Assembly (NCBI RefSeq): GCF_001586255.1
Contig: NZ_CP014544.1
Coordinates: 2,325,501-2,389,500, forward strand
Source of the DNA: Zhongshania aliphaticivorans
Lineage (GTDB): Bacteria > Pseudomonadota > Gammaproteobacteria > Pseudomonadales > Spongiibacteraceae
Direction: 5' to 3'
DNA length: 64,000 bases
Below, piece after piece: positions 45,564 to 55,965 of the stretch (within the stretch, counting starts at the first letter, position 1; every line of letters starts with the position of its first letter). The notes under the pieces were generated by a model that saw only the letters and a program-made list of their open reading frames with translations, ran no database searches and was not told where the DNA came from. The translations under genes were made by a program, and so were the position numbers.

Positions 45564-48500
45564 TTAACCAATAATATCCAACAATGCCTGCGCATCACTT
45601 TGCTGCTGTATATCGCCTTCTACGAGTACTTCTTCAAGCATTTCGCGAGCGCCGTCACTATCACCCATATCTACGTAAGCGCGAGCGAGATCAAGCTTAG
45701 TGGCCACAGATTCGGTATCGAGTAAATTATCAAACTCGCCCTCACCCTCATCAGCATCAAACTCGTCGAAACTCAAATCTTCTACGGCGATACCCTCGCC
45801 CTCATTTGCTTTATTCGTCGTTTCCGCGCTCGCTAATTCACCGCTCTCTAACCCGGCGTCAGCGGCATCGACAAAAAACTCATCGTCCGCCGCGACCGCA
45901 GCAGTTTCACTGCTCTCGGTAGACAAATCTAAATCCGCGACTGGACTTAGCGGCGCGTCGAAATCTGTCAAATCAAGGTCTAAATCAGCATCAGAGCCCT
46001 CAAATGAGAGTAACTCGTCGTCGTTTTCCACATCGAAGCTAGAGAGATCTAAATCAAGATCCAAATCGCTATCCGCTGCTAATGACGACAATGTATCCCC
46101 ATTCGCGCTACTGCTTGGTGGCAGGGTATCTGGCTCAGAGCCGTTTGCGGCACTTGCTTCAGCTTCTTCCGCCTCATCTAGCGCGGCAAAATCAAATTCG
46201 AAATCATCTTCATCAGAAAGCGCGCTGTCATCTTTGCTATCTAAACCCGCGTCTTCCGCAGTAGCAGCCAGGTCCGCATCGCCCTTACCCAAATCGACGT
46301 CGTCGAAATCCGCAAAATCAAAAGACGCTTTTTCGCTCTCTCCCGCCGAGTCACTGACGGCGGCATTAGGCTCAAAATCAAAATCGAGGTCGGCTAAATC
46401 GACATCCAGCGAGGCAAGAGCATCGGCCTCAGCATTTCGGACTGAATCGTCAAGGGATTTGCTATCAGAGGCCACGTCATCACCTAGCTCCCCTTTATCA
46501 CCCTGTTCACCACCTGCAGCCTCGGGTGCGCGAGTATTCGCAAAATCGACACCGAGTTCATCACTGCCAGTCTCGTCTAATTCTAGCGACGCGAGGTCAT
46601 CGCTAGCAGAATCCGCTTTATCCGCATCCAAATCACTGAGTTCAAAGTCCAGATCGTCACCAAGCTCAAAATCCAATTCTGATTCAACAAGCTCAGCGGT
46701 CGAATTGCCAGCGACAGTCAAGTCATCAAACTCATTTTCGGCATCGAGCCAGTCACTTACGCCATCAATAGCTGACATTGATTCTTTAACACGGGCAATC
46801 GCAGCGGCATCACCCAAGCTGCGCAATCCAGCAAATGCCTCGGTAAAGTTTTCACGGTCGCGGGTATCCAAATAAATATCCACTAACTTAACGTGTAAAT
46901 CTGCGTTGTCTGGGTCCTGGGCAATCGCTGTTTTTAATAAGCTGGCGGCTTGATCGTAACGCCCATAGGCAACATAAATATCTGCCTCCGCAACAATATC
47001 GCCGGTTTGAGGCTGGACTGACTCAGTTTCAACGGCGCTGACAGTAATTTCGCCCTCATCCATACCGAGGTCGTCAGTCGCGTCAGTGGCAGCATCAAGT
47101 TTGTCAAAATCGAAATCATCGGCATTAAAAGACGGCTCACTATCTTCGCCAGCAATATCGCTCAACTCTGTCGCTTCAGTATTGCCTATATCAAAATCAA
47201 AGTTATCGCGTTTAGCCGAAAACACATCGGCATCTGCCACATCACTTGACGCCAAGCTAGCTTCAAAGGCGGCCAGATCGGCCTCACTATCAGCCTCATT
47301 GCCACGGCGGCGCAGAATCAAAATAAGCAAGGCCAAAATTGCCACGCCTAAACCGATTAATTTCACAAAACCATTGCTAAGCCAGGCCTGCGCAGTGGCC
47401 ATTAAACTGGTGTCTGATGACGCCGTGCTAGTCTCGATGGGAGACTCTGCTTCAGGAGCGCTTGGCGTATTCGCCACCGCCGGACCAGCATCTGGTTCGG
47501 AGCCTGCCACTAATGCGCCGCCGTCATTGTCTGCTAACGGAGCCATTGCCTCTTGTTCGTCGTCTTGACTAATTGCTTCGTTTTCAGCAAGTGCCGCCAC
47601 CGCAGCGTCGCCATCGCCTTTCGCCAAACCGGTTTGCAAGGCGGCTAACTGGGTATTTTTCAGTGTAATTAAATTTTGCAGCGTGCGAATCTGCTTTTCC
47701 ATTTCGAGGACGCGCGCTTGCATAGCGCCATTCTCTAACACTGATTTATCGAGATTCTCCTGCTCTTCCCGCACCTTTTGACGGAGAGCTTCAACTTCAT
47801 TGCCTGCGGCGGTATCACTGCCAGCGCTACCGACTGAAAATTTAACCGCCTGCTCCTCAACGGCAGGCGCCTCCCGACCGGTCTTATCTGTCGCATCTAG
47901 CTGGGGCGCGCGCGCTGGAACAGCGTTCGATGACGCCGTGCTTAAAGTGGCTTTTTTATCGGCAGCAACGCGATTGACTTTTTCGCCACGCCACTCTCTG
48001 GCTTGGTTGCGAATTTCGTCAACGGCTTGGTCGTGGTTAATTTCGTGAACTTCAGCCTCGCTAGGGATCCGTAATATATAACCAGATTTAATCCGATTCA
48101 CATTGCCGGCAACAAAAGCTTTTGGATTCTTTTTAAGCAGGGCCAGCATAGTTTGCTGAGTGGTCACATAAGAGCTCGGACGCAGATTTTCCGCAATTTT
48201 CCACATGGTATCGTGGTGCTGAACCCGGTATTCAGTGGGATCTGCAGCTGCGGGCAAACGCTGTTGCTGGTCAACGTCACGCACCAAAGGTGCAGTACGA
48301 TTAGCCACGCCGATACTGCCACCCGGCTCGCGATTAGGAGCAGTATCTTGAACGACAGCAGCTTTAACCGCTGGCGCACTCGGCGCAACACTACGCGCCA
48401 CATTGACTGTCGGCGCCGGTGACGCTTTGGCAAATACCGGTAAATCTAATAAAACCGTATATTCTCGGTTCATTTTACCGTTGGGCCAACGCACTTCCAC

Positions 48501-48830
48501 AATGAAGTCTAAGTAAGGTTCTTGAACGGTATTCGTAGTGGTAACGATGATGCGACCATTGCCGCCGCCCTGCAATTCCACTTGGAATTCAAGGGAACTC
48601 AGAAACTGGCTGCGTTCTACGCCAGCATTTTCAAAAGCGGTATCGTCAGCAAGTGCGATTCTAATTTGCTCAACATCAAGCTCACCAACATCTCGCAGGG
48701 GAATTTCTGCACGAAAAGGCTGATTTAGCGCAGAGCTAAGCGTCAGCTCACCTAAGCCGAGTGCGCTCGCTAATCCGCTATGCAGGGCACTCGTTACCAG
48801 TACCGCAGTCGCAAGCCTCTTCCTAACCAT
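45564..48830 (-). CDS. fimV: FimV-like polar hub protein
   Basis: A 1088-residue inner-membrane protein needed for polar localisation and type IV pilus/twitching assembly in pseudomonads. The order is signal peptide (1-24), N-terminal beta domain (GLGELTLSSALNQPFRAEIP), LysM peptidoglycan-binding domain (about 205-260, YRVQHHDTMWKIAENLRP), a coiled coil near 345-405, a single TM helix (about 488-510) and a very acidic, repetitive cytoplasmic region. It ends in the FimV C-terminal TPR motif (ATKLDLARAYVDMGDSDGAR). The low-complexity Asp/Ser region creates a 391-codon shadow frame on the plus strand. No other pilus genes are in the window. Confidence 0.93.
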   Translation of the reverse strand: MVRKRLATAVLVTSALHSGLASALGLGELTLSSALNQPFRAEIPLRDVGELDVEQIRIALADDTAFENAGVERSQFLSSLEFQVELQGGGNGRIIVTTTNTVQEPYLDFIVEVRWPNGKMNREYTVLLDLPVFAKASPAPTVNVARSVAPSAPAVKAAVVQDTAPNREPGGSIGVANRTAPLVRDVDQQQRLPAAADPTEYRVQHHDTMWKIAENLRPSSYVTTQQTMLALLKKNPKAFVAGNVNRIKSGYILRIPSEAEVHEINHDQAVDEIRNQAREWRGEKVNRVAADKKATLSTASSNAVPARAPQLDATDKTGREAPAVEEQAVKFSVGSAGSDTAAGNEVEALRQKVREEQENLDKSVLENGAMQARVLEMEKQIRTLQNLITLKNTQLAALQTGLAKGDGDAAVAALAENEAISQDDEQEAMAPLADNDGGALVAGSEPDAGPAVANTPSAPEAESPIETSTASSDTSLMATAQAWLSNGFVKLIGLGVAILALLILILRRRGNEADSEADLAAFEASLASSDVADADVFSAKRDNFDFDIGNTEATELSDIAGEDSEPSFNADDFDFDKLDAATDATDDLGMDEGEITVSAVETESVQPQTGDIVAEADIYVAYGRYDQAASLLKTAIAQDPDNADLHVKLVDIYLDTRDRENFTEAFAGLRSLGDAAAIARVKESMSAIDGVSDWLDAENEFDDLTVAGNSTAELVESELDFELGDDLDFELSDLDADKADSASDDLASLELDETGSDELGVDFANTRAPEAAGGEQGDKGELGDDVASDSKSLDDSVRNAEADALASLDVDLADLDFDFEPNAAVSDSAGESEKASFDFADFDDVDLGKGDADLAATAEDAGLDSKDDSALSDEDDFEFDFAALDEAEEAEASAANGSEPDTLPPSSSANGDTLSSLAADSDLDLDLDLSSFDVENDDELLSFEGSDADLDLDLTDFDAPLSPVADLDLSTESSETAAVAADDEFFVDAADAGLESGELASAETTNKANEGEGIAVEDLSFDEFDADEGEGEFDNLLDTESVATKLDLARAYVDMGDSDGAREMLEEVLVEGDIQQQSDAQALLDIIG

Positions 48831-48970
48831 ATTATCACCGTCTGTGTCTTAGCACTCAGCTCTCAGCGGCTACACTGAAATACTGCTTTTTATATTAAGT
48901 AAATCTACCTTGCGGAATCCACGCAATGCGAAGACCAGCTGCATCTCCAAATCACATGCGTAGATATTAG

Positions 48971-49936
48971 CTAGATGTTGATTTTAATCAAGTTTTTAAG
49001 CAGCTCAATAATGTTAAACACCGCACCTTTACGGAGATTATCACCGACAACAGTACAACGAAAGGCCGTTTCGTCACGTCTGTCGTAATAAAGTTGGTCT
49101 ATATCGATACAATCACTGCCTTGCAAGCACACTGGCGAAGCTTGTTCTGCGTCTTCATTTGGAAATAAACGGAAGCGTGAATCCTCGTTTAACCGACCGC
49201 GCAGTGCCGACAAATCAGGCCGCTCCTCACAGGCCACCCGCAACATAATTGTGTGACCATAAAAGACCGGCACCATCATGACATTGGCAATAACTGTAAT
49301 ATTGTCACCCAGCAAGCGACTTAAATTATGCTCTAACTCAGCCGCTGCGCGATCGGCAGACTGCGGCAGTACATTAAAGGCAATCTGCTGACCAAGCGCC
49401 GTGGTGTCAGGGGTTTGCCCGCCGAGCAGGCGCGCAGTCTCAGCCGCTAGCGCTTCGATACCATCGCGCCCCGCCACCGATACCGCTTGCGCAACACTAA
49501 TATCAACCCGCTTAATGGTCGTCGGCGCCAATTGCTGAAGCAACGCCGCGACATGACTAGTGGCGGCATCCGCGATTGCGAATAGCTTGCCCGCCGCAAC
49601 CTCAGCACCCTCGCAAAACATGGCCACATCATCGCGCTGCGCCAAGGTATCGGTGGCGTCTAACACTACAATACCGGCGTCACAAGCGGCGTCCACCAAG
49701 GCGGCATCGCTGCCGACCTCGGGGAGAAATATAGCCAGATCTAAGGCGCTAAAGTCAGCGGTGTCCGGCGCCTTTACCGCAACCGGACGACCGCGAAACA
49801 TAGCAGTTTCGCCCTCGGCATCTGCCGCAAACACGCTCGCAGTTTCAATGCCAAGCTCCATTCCAGACAAGGCTTCCAGCAGTGACTCGCCTTCAAGTCC
49901 GGTGGCACCAAAAATCGCAACGCGTTTAAAGGCCAT
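48971..49936 (-). CDS. usg: Aspartate-semialdehyde dehydrogenase-like paralogue (USG-1 type)
   Basis: A 321-residue protein with the Asd fold, a Rossmann start VAIFGATGLEGESLLEAL and a dimerisation half. The catalytic Cys motif of Asd (GGNCT) is replaced by AIADAATSH, so dehydrogenase activity is unlikely. It matches the USG-1 class found directly after asd in pseudomonads. Its true start is ATG 49936, overlapping the asd stop (TAATG) with GGAGA nine bases upstream; the frame to 49996 overlaps asd more deeply. The function is unknown. Confidence 0.88.
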   Translation of the reverse strand: MAFKRVAIFGATGLEGESLLEALSGMELGIETASVFAADAEGETAMFRGRPVAVKAPDTADFSALDLAIFLPEVGSDAALVDAACDAGIVVLDATDTLAQRDDVAMFCEGAEVAAGKLFAIADAATSHVAALLQQLAPTTIKRVDISVAQAVSVAGRDGIEALAAETARLLGGQTPDTTALGQQIAFNVLPQSADRAAAELEHNLSRLLGDNITVIANVMMVPVFYGHTIMLRVACEERPDLSALRGRLNEDSRFRLFPNEDAEQASPVCLQGSDCIDIDQLYYDRRDETAFRCTVVGDNLRKGAVFNIIELLKNLIKINI

Positions 49937-51054
49937 TACTTGATATCTCCAAGCAAAATTCGCAGCATCCGGCGCAGCGGCTCGGCAGCGCCCCACAACA
50001 ACTGGTCACCTACAGTAAAGGCCGACAGATACTGCTCGCCCATATTCAATTTGCGCAAACGACCAACGGGCACATGAAGCTTGCCGGTGACGGCGGTCGG
50101 CGTGAGTTTGGCGAGAGTTTCGGCGCGATCATTAGGCACAACTTGCACCCAGTCATTGGCACTGGCCAAGATGCTTTCCACTTCGTTAATCGCAACGTTT
50201 TTGTTGAGCTTAATTGTCAATGCCTGGCTATGGCAGCGCATAGCGCCAATACGCACGCAGTTGCCGTCAATGGCGATAGGCGACTGTTCGCGGCCAAGAA
50301 TTTTATTGGTCTCGGCTTGGCCCTTCCACTCTTCGCGGCTCTGACCATTTTCCAGCTGAGTATCAATCCACGGCAGTAAGCTGCCCGCCAAGGCGTGACC
50401 AAACTGTTCTTTAGGAAAGGCATCGCTGCGCATCATCTCGGCGACTTTACGGTCAATATCGAGAATATTAGAGCGAGGATCGGCCAATTCGTCGGCAACG
50501 CAGTCCCGTACAGTGCCCATCTGGTTAATCAATTCACGCATATTTTGTGCACCGGCGCCGCTAGCCGCCTGATATGTTTGAGCGCTAACCCACTCAACCA
50601 AGCCTTCACGGAATAAACCGCCAACAGCCATCAGCATTAAGCTCACGGTACAGTTGCCGCCGATAAAGTTTTTAACGCCGCGGCTCAAACCGTCTTTAAT
50701 CACGTCGAGGTTAACGGGGTCGAGGGTGATGATCGCCGAGTCATCCATACGCAGTGAAGAGGCCGCATCAATCCAGTAGCCATCCCAACCGCCCTCGCGC
50801 AAGGCGGGAAACACTGACTTGGTATAGTCGCCACCCTGGCAGGAAATAATAATGTCCATTTGCCGCAATTCAGCCACATCATTGGCGTCTTTTAAGGCCT
50901 CGATATCACGACCAATCGTAGGGCCCTGTCCACCGACATTAGAGGTGGTGAAAAATACCGGCTCAATACTGTCAAAGTCTTTTTCATCTAGCATCCGACC
51001 CATCAATACTGAGCCAACCATACCGCGCCAACCTACAAATCCTACTTTTTTCAT
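49936..51054 (-). CDS. asd: Aspartate-semialdehyde dehydrogenase
   Basis: NADPH enzyme reducing aspartyl phosphate to the semialdehyde for Lys, Met, Thr and DAP synthesis. The 372-residue protein has [17 protein letters not shown] for NADP binding, catalytic C135 in [10 protein letters not shown], and His in the [13 protein letters not shown]-like [10 protein letters not shown] segment. It is the gram-negative Asd type with an intact active site. It is followed by its Cys-less paralogue with a one-base overlap and lies 74 bp after leuB. Confidence 0.97.
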   Translation of the reverse strand: MKKVGFVGWRGMVGSVLMGRMLDEKDFDSIEPVFFTTSNVGGQGPTIGRDIEALKDANDVAELRQMDIIISCQGGDYTKSVFPALREGGWDGYWIDAASSLRMDDSAIITLDPVNLDVIKDGLSRGVKNFIGGNCTVSLMLMAVGGLFREGLVEWVSAQTYQAASGAGAQNMRELINQMGTVRDCVADELADPRSNILDIDRKVAEMMRSDAFPKEQFGHALAGSLLPWIDTQLENGQSREEWKGQAETNKILGREQSPIAIDGNCVRIGAMRCHSQALTIKLNKNVAINEVESILASANDWVQVVPNDRAETLAKLTPTAVTGKLHVPVGRLRKLNMGEQYLSAFTVGDQLLWGAAEPLRRMLRILLGDIK

Positions 51055-51128
51055 AATGACTCCTAAAGCTGTTTTGCGACCAGCGACACCGCCAGCGCTA
51101 ATATCTACCGCGAAAAGTCTTGTGCGCC

Positions 51129-52211
51129 TTAGAGCGCAGCGATAACGGCATCGCCCATTTCTACGGTGTTCACGAGGGTGCTGCCCGGCGAGAAGATATC
51201 ACCAGTACGCAGCCCCTTGTCCAGTACTTTGCTTACGGCGTCTTCAATCGCTTGCGCCGCATCCGGCTCTGCCAGCGAATAACGCAACATCATCGCCACC
51301 GACAAAATCGTCGCCAATGGGTTTGCTTTGTTTTGTCCTGCAATATCAGGCGCCGAACCGTGACAAGGCTCGTACATACCCCGGCCATTCACATCCAGCG
51401 AGGCGGACGGCAGCATGCCAATTGAACCCGTGAGCATGGCGGCGGCGTCAGACAAAATATCACCAAACATATTACCAGTAACCACTACATCAAACTGCTT
51501 GGGTTCGCGAATCAGCTGCATGGCGGCATTGTCGACATACATATGACTCAGCTCAACATCGGGGTAGTCCTTGGCCATGTCGTCCATCACTTCTCGCCAC
51601 AGCATGGTTACTTCCAAGACATTGGCTTTATCGACAGAGCACAGGCGACCACCGCGCTTTTGCGCCGCCTCAAAAGCGACTTTACCGATGCGCCGAATCT
51701 GGGACTCGTTGTACACGTAGGTGTTATAGCCTTCGCGCTCGCCATTTTCTAAAACTCGAATACCGCGAGGCTGGCCAAAATAAATACCGCCGGTCAGCTC
51801 CCGCACGATCAGAATATCCAAACCCGCAACCAACTCGGGCTTCAGCGACGAGGCATTTGCCAACTGCGGATACAAAATCGCGGGACGTAAATTACCAAAC
51901 AAATCCAAACGCCGACGAATTTCTAATAAACCTGCCTTCTCAGGGCGCTCTGCAACCGGCAGTTTATCCCACTTAGGACCACCCACTGCACCCAGTAGAA
52001 TTGCATCAGCCCGGGCGCACAGTTCAAAGGTCGCCTCGGGCAACGCACTACCGTGGGCATCAATAGCAGAACCGCCCACTAAGGCATGCTCTAAATTTAA
52101 ACCCAAGCCAAAACGGGTATTGATGTTTTCTAAGACCTTCACCGCTTCGGCCATGATTTCATGACCAATCCCGTCGCCAGGTAATACTGCAATCGTTCTT
52201 TGTGTAGACAC
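51129..52211 (-). CDS. leuB: 3-isopropylmalate dehydrogenase
   Basis: Oxidative decarboxylation of 3-isopropylmalate in leucine synthesis. The 360-residue protein has the N-terminal [19 protein letters not shown], the substrate loop [14 protein letters not shown] and the NAD site [20 protein letters not shown], all intact. It is third in leuC-leuD-leuB, 46 bp after leuD. Confidence 0.97.
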   Translation of the reverse strand: MSTQRTIAVLPGDGIGHEIMAEAVKVLENINTRFGLGLNLEHALVGGSAIDAHGSALPEATFELCARADAILLGAVGGPKWDKLPVAERPEKAGLLEIRRRLDLFGNLRPAILYPQLANASSLKPELVAGLDILIVRELTGGIYFGQPRGIRVLENGEREGYNTYVYNESQIRRIGKVAFEAAQKRGGRLCSVDKANVLEVTMLWREVMDDMAKDYPDVELSHMYVDNAAMQLIREPKQFDVVVTGNMFGDILSDAAAMLTGSIGMLPSASLDVNGRGMYEPCHGSAPDIAGQNKANPLATILSVAMMLRYSLAEPDAAQAIEDAVSKVLDKGLRTGDIFSPGSTLVNTVEMGDAVIAAL

Positions 52212-52257
52212 CTTATATTCCTTTTAAAATAGCTTTTACTGTTGCTAAACCAATTTA

Positions 52258-52908
52258 TTAAGCGATGTGCTCACGAAACAGCCACGGCGACTTCGTCATC
52301 AACTTACTCTCATAGGCGCGAATGTCATCGGCGTCTTGCAGCGTTAAACCAATATCGTCCAAGCCGTTAACGAGGCAGTGCTTGCGGAATTCATCTACCT
52401 CAAAGGGGATCGACTCGCCTGCTGGAGTAATTACCGTCTGCGCGGGCAAGTCTATTTTGAGCTTATAGCCTTCATCGGCATACATTGCAGCAAACAGCTC
52501 AGCCACTTTGGCCGCTGGCAAAACAATCGGCAAAATGCCATTTTTAAAGCAGTTATTGAAGAAAATATCGGCAAAGCTCGGCGCAATCACGCAGCTAAAG
52601 CCGTAATCTTCTAATGCCCAGGGCGCGTGCTCGCGACTTGAGCCGCAACCAAAATTTTCTCGTGCCAACAAAATTTCGGCGCCTTGATAACGCGGCTGGT
52701 TTAAGGGGAAGTCTGGGTTTAGCGGGCGCTGACTATTGTCGCGACCCGGCTGCCCTTCATCAAGATAACGCAGCTCATCAAACAAATTAGGACCAAAGCC
52801 GCTGCGCTTGATCGACTTTAAAAACTGCTTGGGAATAATCATATCGGTATCTACATTTGCGCGATCCATTGGCGCCACAATACCGTCTAACACTGTAAAT
52901 GCTTTCAT
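52258..52908 (-). CDS. leuD: Isopropylmalate isomerase small subunit
   Basis: Swivelling domain of isopropylmalate isomerase, 216 residues from ATG 52908, preceded by GAGGAA. The family N-terminus [20 protein letters not shown] and the block with [18 protein letters not shown] are conserved. The longer frame to 52944 would run into leuC and is rejected. Its start is 10 bp after leuC, so the two subunits are made together. Confidence 0.96.
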   Translation of the reverse strand: MKAFTVLDGIVAPMDRANVDTDMIIPKQFLKSIKRSGFGPNLFDELRYLDEGQPGRDNSQRPLNPDFPLNQPRYQGAEILLARENFGCGSSREHAPWALEDYGFSCVIAPSFADIFFNNCFKNGILPIVLPAAKVAELFAAMYADEGYKLKIDLPAQTVITPAGESIPFEVDEFRKHCLVNGLDDIGLTLQDADDIRAYESKLMTKSPWLFREHIA

Positions 52909-52918
52909 AGCCAATTCC

Positions 52919-54355
52919 TCAAATCCAGTCTCGAACATCAACAAAATGACCTGCTATCGCCGCTGCCGCTGCCATCGCGGGGCTCACCAAATGGGTGCGA
53001 CCACCAAAGCCCTGACGGCCTTCAAAATTGCGGTTAGAGGTCGAGGCGCAGTGCTCGCCCGCGCCGAGCTTATCGGCATTCATGGCAAGGCACATTGAGC
53101 AGCCTGGCTCGCGCCACAACAAACCCGCTTCGATAAAAATTTTATCTAAACCTTCGGCCTCGGCCTGCTTCTTAACCAAGCCAGAACCAGGCACAACCAA
53201 AGCCTCTTTCACATTGGCAGCCACTGTTTTGCCGCGTACAACAGCGGCTGCTTCGCGCAGATCTTCAATTCGTGAATTGGTACAAGAGCCAATAAATACG
53301 CGATCTAATTTAATATCGGTAATCGCCTGGCCCGCTTTCAAGCCCATATACTCCAGCGCCCGCTCACAGCCGCTGCGCTTGGCAGGGTCAGTGTAATCAT
53401 TGGGGCTAGGTACAATGCCATTGATCGGCAACACCATCTCGGGGCTAGTACCCCAGGTGACTTGGGGCAGAATATCGGCGCCATTAAGCACGACCGTGGC
53501 ATCAAATACCGCGTCATCGTCGCTGTGCAGGGTGCGCCAGTACTTAACCGCTTCATCCCACTCTGCAGCGCTGGGCGCAAAGGGACGACCGTTAACGTAG
53601 TCGAGGGTAATATCGTCTACCGCAACCATACCGACACGAGCGCCGCCTTCAATCGCCATATTACAGATGGTCATACGACCTTCCATAGACAGCTTGCGAA
53701 TCACCTCGCCACCAAACTCAATTGCGTAGCCAGTGCCACCCGCCGTACCGATTTTGCCAATAATGGCCAGCACCACGTCTTTTGCGGTTACGCCGGGACC
53801 CAGTTCACCGTCGACCCGCACCAGCATGTTTTTGCTTTTCTTTTGTATCAGGCACTGGGTGGCAAGGACGTGCTCAACCTCAGAGGTGCCAATACCGTGG
53901 GCCAATGCCCCTAGGGCGCCATGAGTAGCCGTGTGGGAATCACCACACACCACGGTCATGCCTGGCAGAGTTGCGCCCTGCTCTGGACCAACCACGTGCA
54001 CAATGCCTTGGCGCACATCATTTATTGAAAATTCGGTAATACCAAATTCGCTGCAATTCTCGTCTAAGGTGCGCACTTGAATACGCGACACCTCGTCGGC
54101 AATGGCCTCTACCCCGCCGCTGCGCTCAACCGCTTCGGTGGGCACATTGTGGTCTGGCGTTGCCAAATTTGCCGTTACCCGCCAGGGGCTGCGCCCCGCC
54201 AAACGCAGGCCTTCAAAAGCCTGTGGCGAGGTGACTTCGTGTACCAAATGACGGTCGATATACAGCAGCGCCGTGCCATCGTCGCGCTCTTTGACCAAGT
54301 GAGCCGCCCACAATTTGTCGTAAAGTGTTTGTCCTTTCATATCTTGACCAGCCAT
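52919..54355 (-). CDS. leuC: Isopropylmalate isomerase large subunit
   Basis: Aconitase-family [4Fe-4S] subunit of isopropylmalate isomerase, 478 residues. Cluster cysteines lie in [12 protein letters not shown] and [11 protein letters not shown], with [11 protein letters not shown] in the first third. The chosen start is ATG 54355 behind GGAACAGGA; an internal ATG at 54340 is the alternative. It leads the leuCDB operon and is divergent from a LysR gene across about 130 bp. Confidence 0.97.
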   Translation of the reverse strand: MAGQDMKGQTLYDKLWAAHLVKERDDGTALLYIDRHLVHEVTSPQAFEGLRLAGRSPWRVTANLATPDHNVPTEAVERSGGVEAIADEVSRIQVRTLDENCSEFGITEFSINDVRQGIVHVVGPEQGATLPGMTVVCGDSHTATHGALGALAHGIGTSEVEHVLATQCLIQKKSKNMLVRVDGELGPGVTAKDVVLAIIGKIGTAGGTGYAIEFGGEVIRKLSMEGRMTICNMAIEGGARVGMVAVDDITLDYVNGRPFAPSAAEWDEAVKYWRTLHSDDDAVFDATVVLNGADILPQVTWGTSPEMVLPINGIVPSPNDYTDPAKRSGCERALEYMGLKAGQAITDIKLDRVFIGSCTNSRIEDLREAAAVVRGKTVAANVKEALVVPGSGLVKKQAEAEGLDKIFIEAGLLWREPGCSMCLAMNADKLGAGEHCASTSNRNFEGRQGFGGRTHLVSPAMAAAAAIAGHFVDVRDWI

Positions 54356-54453
54356 ATCCTGTTCCGCCGTACTGACTAAAAAGAGTAATTTTCAGAGCTG
54401 CAATATTACGCAGGCACATCAAATAACACAAATTCATATTTTTCATTATTTGC

Positions 54454-54468
54454 ATTCCATATAAGAAT
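54454..54468. promoter_or_regulatory. Candidate LysR-type T-N11-A box
   Basis: ATTCCATATAAGAAT contains TTC-N7-GAA, a T-N11-A dyad, 16 bp ahead of the LysR start (54485) and about 100 bp from leuC. It is a plausible site for autoregulation and leuC control. Confidence 0.5.
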
Positions 54469-54484
54469 ACAAATACAATTCGGC

Positions 54485-55363
54485 ATGGATACCGAATCTT
54501 TAAAAGCTTTTCTCGCCGTCGCCGAACAACAATCCTTTTCGCTGGCAGCAGAACAACTGCATATTACCCAACCCGCGGTGAGCAAACGCATAGCCGCCTT
54601 GGAGCGGCAATTAAGCTGCAAATTATTTGACCGCATTGGCCGCAACATCCATTTAACCGAGGCCGGTCGCGCGCTCATGCCCCAGAGTCGGCGCATACTG
54701 CAAGACATTAAGGAGGCCGTGCGCAGCATTCACGACCTGCGCGGCTCGGTTAGTGGCCGCCTGTCGATGGGCATAAGCCACCACATAGGCTTACACCGCC
54801 TGCCGCCAGTATTGCGCGAGTTCAGCCAGCGCTATCCCGAGGTAAAACTCGATATCGACTTTATGGATTCAGAACTTGCCCACCAGCGCATTTTGCATGG
54901 CGAGATGGATTTAGCGGTGATCACCCTATCACCCAGCGACGATCAACAACTGCTATCGATCCCGATCTGGGAAGACCCACTGTCCGTCACCGTGGCCAAA
55001 GACCACCCTCTGGCCAAGTTCAACACCGTGAGCGCCGACATGCTCAGCCAACACACCGCGCTACCGCCTGGCTTAAACACCTACACAGGGCAAATCATTA
55101 AGGAGTTATTCGACCGGCAGGGCCTGAGCATGAACATTGGCATGTCGACCAACTATTTGGAAACCATCAAGGTGATGGTCAGTATTGGCTTAGGTTGGAG
55201 TATTTTGCCGCTCACCCTACTCGACGACACAGTAGTGGCGCTGCAATGGCAGGGCCAGGCCTTGTCGCGCACCCTGGGCTGCGTACACCACCGCAGCCGC
55301 AGCTTATCAAATGCCGCCGACGCATTTATCGAGTTACTGCTGGCAGAGCGCGCGCCAAAATAA
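54485..55363 (+). CDS. LysR family regulator divergent from leuC
   Basis: A 292-residue LysR-type regulator. The DNA-binding helix-turn-helix is FLAVAEQQSFSLAAEQLHIT, then QPAVSKRIAALERQL. The effector-binding domain covers about 90-290 (MGISHHIGLHRLPPVL). Divergence from leuC, also seen in pseudomonads, suggests control of leucine biosynthesis or a metabolite-linked response; direct evidence is only the dyad between the genes. It ends 2 bp from the convergent MobA-like gene. Confidence 0.88.
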   Translation: MDTESLKAFLAVAEQQSFSLAAEQLHITQPAVSKRIAALERQLSCKLFDRIGRNIHLTEAGRALMPQSRRILQDIKEAVRSIHDLRGSVSGRLSMGISHHIGLHRLPPVLREFSQRYPEVKLDIDFMDSELAHQRILHGEMDLAVITLSPSDDQQLLSIPIWEDPLSVTVAKDHPLAKFNTVSADMLSQHTALPPGLNTYTGQIIKELFDRQGLSMNIGMSTNYLETIKVMVSIGLGWSILPLTLLDDTVVALQWQGQALSRTLGCVHHRSRSLSNAADAFIELLLAERAPK

Positions 55364-55365
55364 AC

Positions 55366-55965
55366 TTACTCCGGCCGCAGGCGCGGTTTCAGCCTGAGTA
55401 ATAGTTCCGCCATTTGCGCTGGGGTATCCGCGTCTTGGTAAATCCCTTTGTCGCCCACAACCACTTCTTCAACAAATTTAGCCTGACTTGTTAATACCGA
55501 CTTTGCGCCAACATCGCCACGCAACTCGCACAATTGCGGCCAGAAGTTGCGACCAAACCCAACTGGGTGGCCCCGTCGCCCCGCACACACCGGCATCACA
55601 ATAGTGTCTGGCTTAAGAATTTTTGCGACTGCAAGCAGCGATTCTATTCGCAACAGCGGCAAATCCACCGGCAGAATCAATACCCCCTGCGCCGACGACT
55701 TTAAGCCTAAATGCGCGACCCCATCAGCTATGCTATGCCCCATACCCAAGCTAGCGTTGGCCGACAAAATGCACGGCGCATCGATACGAGCAGAAACATC
55801 GTCACCCGCGTCAATGACCACCGAAACATTAAGACCCGCTTTGCGCGACCGCCGCACCAAGGCATTCACCAATACCCCACCGTGAGGTAGTGGTGCAAAA
55901 CGTTTATCTGCCTCGCCAAAGCGCCGGCTTTTTCCCGCCGCCAATATCAGTATGGGCAAACTCAT
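55366..55965 (-). CDS. MobA-like nucleotidyltransferase (MocA type)
   Basis: A 199-residue NTP-transferase. The N-terminal ILAAGKSRRFGEADKR is the nucleotide-binding loop, and VDLPLLR and GRRGHPVGFGRNFWPQL are conserved. In this family MobA adds GMP and MocA adds CMP to molybdopterin; pairing with XdhC points to the MocA (cytosine) form that serves xanthine-oxidase-type enzymes. It overlaps the xdhC-like gene by one base, so the two are co-translated. Its client may be the IorAB enzyme at 12.5-15.2 kb. Confidence 0.82.
   Translation of the reverse strand: MSLPILILAAGKSRRFGEADKRFAPLPHGGVLVNALVRRSRKAGLNVSVVIDAGDDVSARIDAPCILSANASLGMGHSIADGVAHLGLKSSAQGVLILPVDLPLLRIESLLAVAKILKPDTIVMPVCAGRRGHPVGFGRNFWPQLCELRGDVGAKSVLTSQAKFVEEVVVGDKGIYQDADTPAQMAELLLRLKPRLRPE

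Noticed and set aside
45700-46875. 391-codon plus-strand frame opposite fimV
   Set aside because: It is Ser/Lys-rich low complexity, the mirror of the acidic Asp/Ser repeats of fimV, and has no domain traits.
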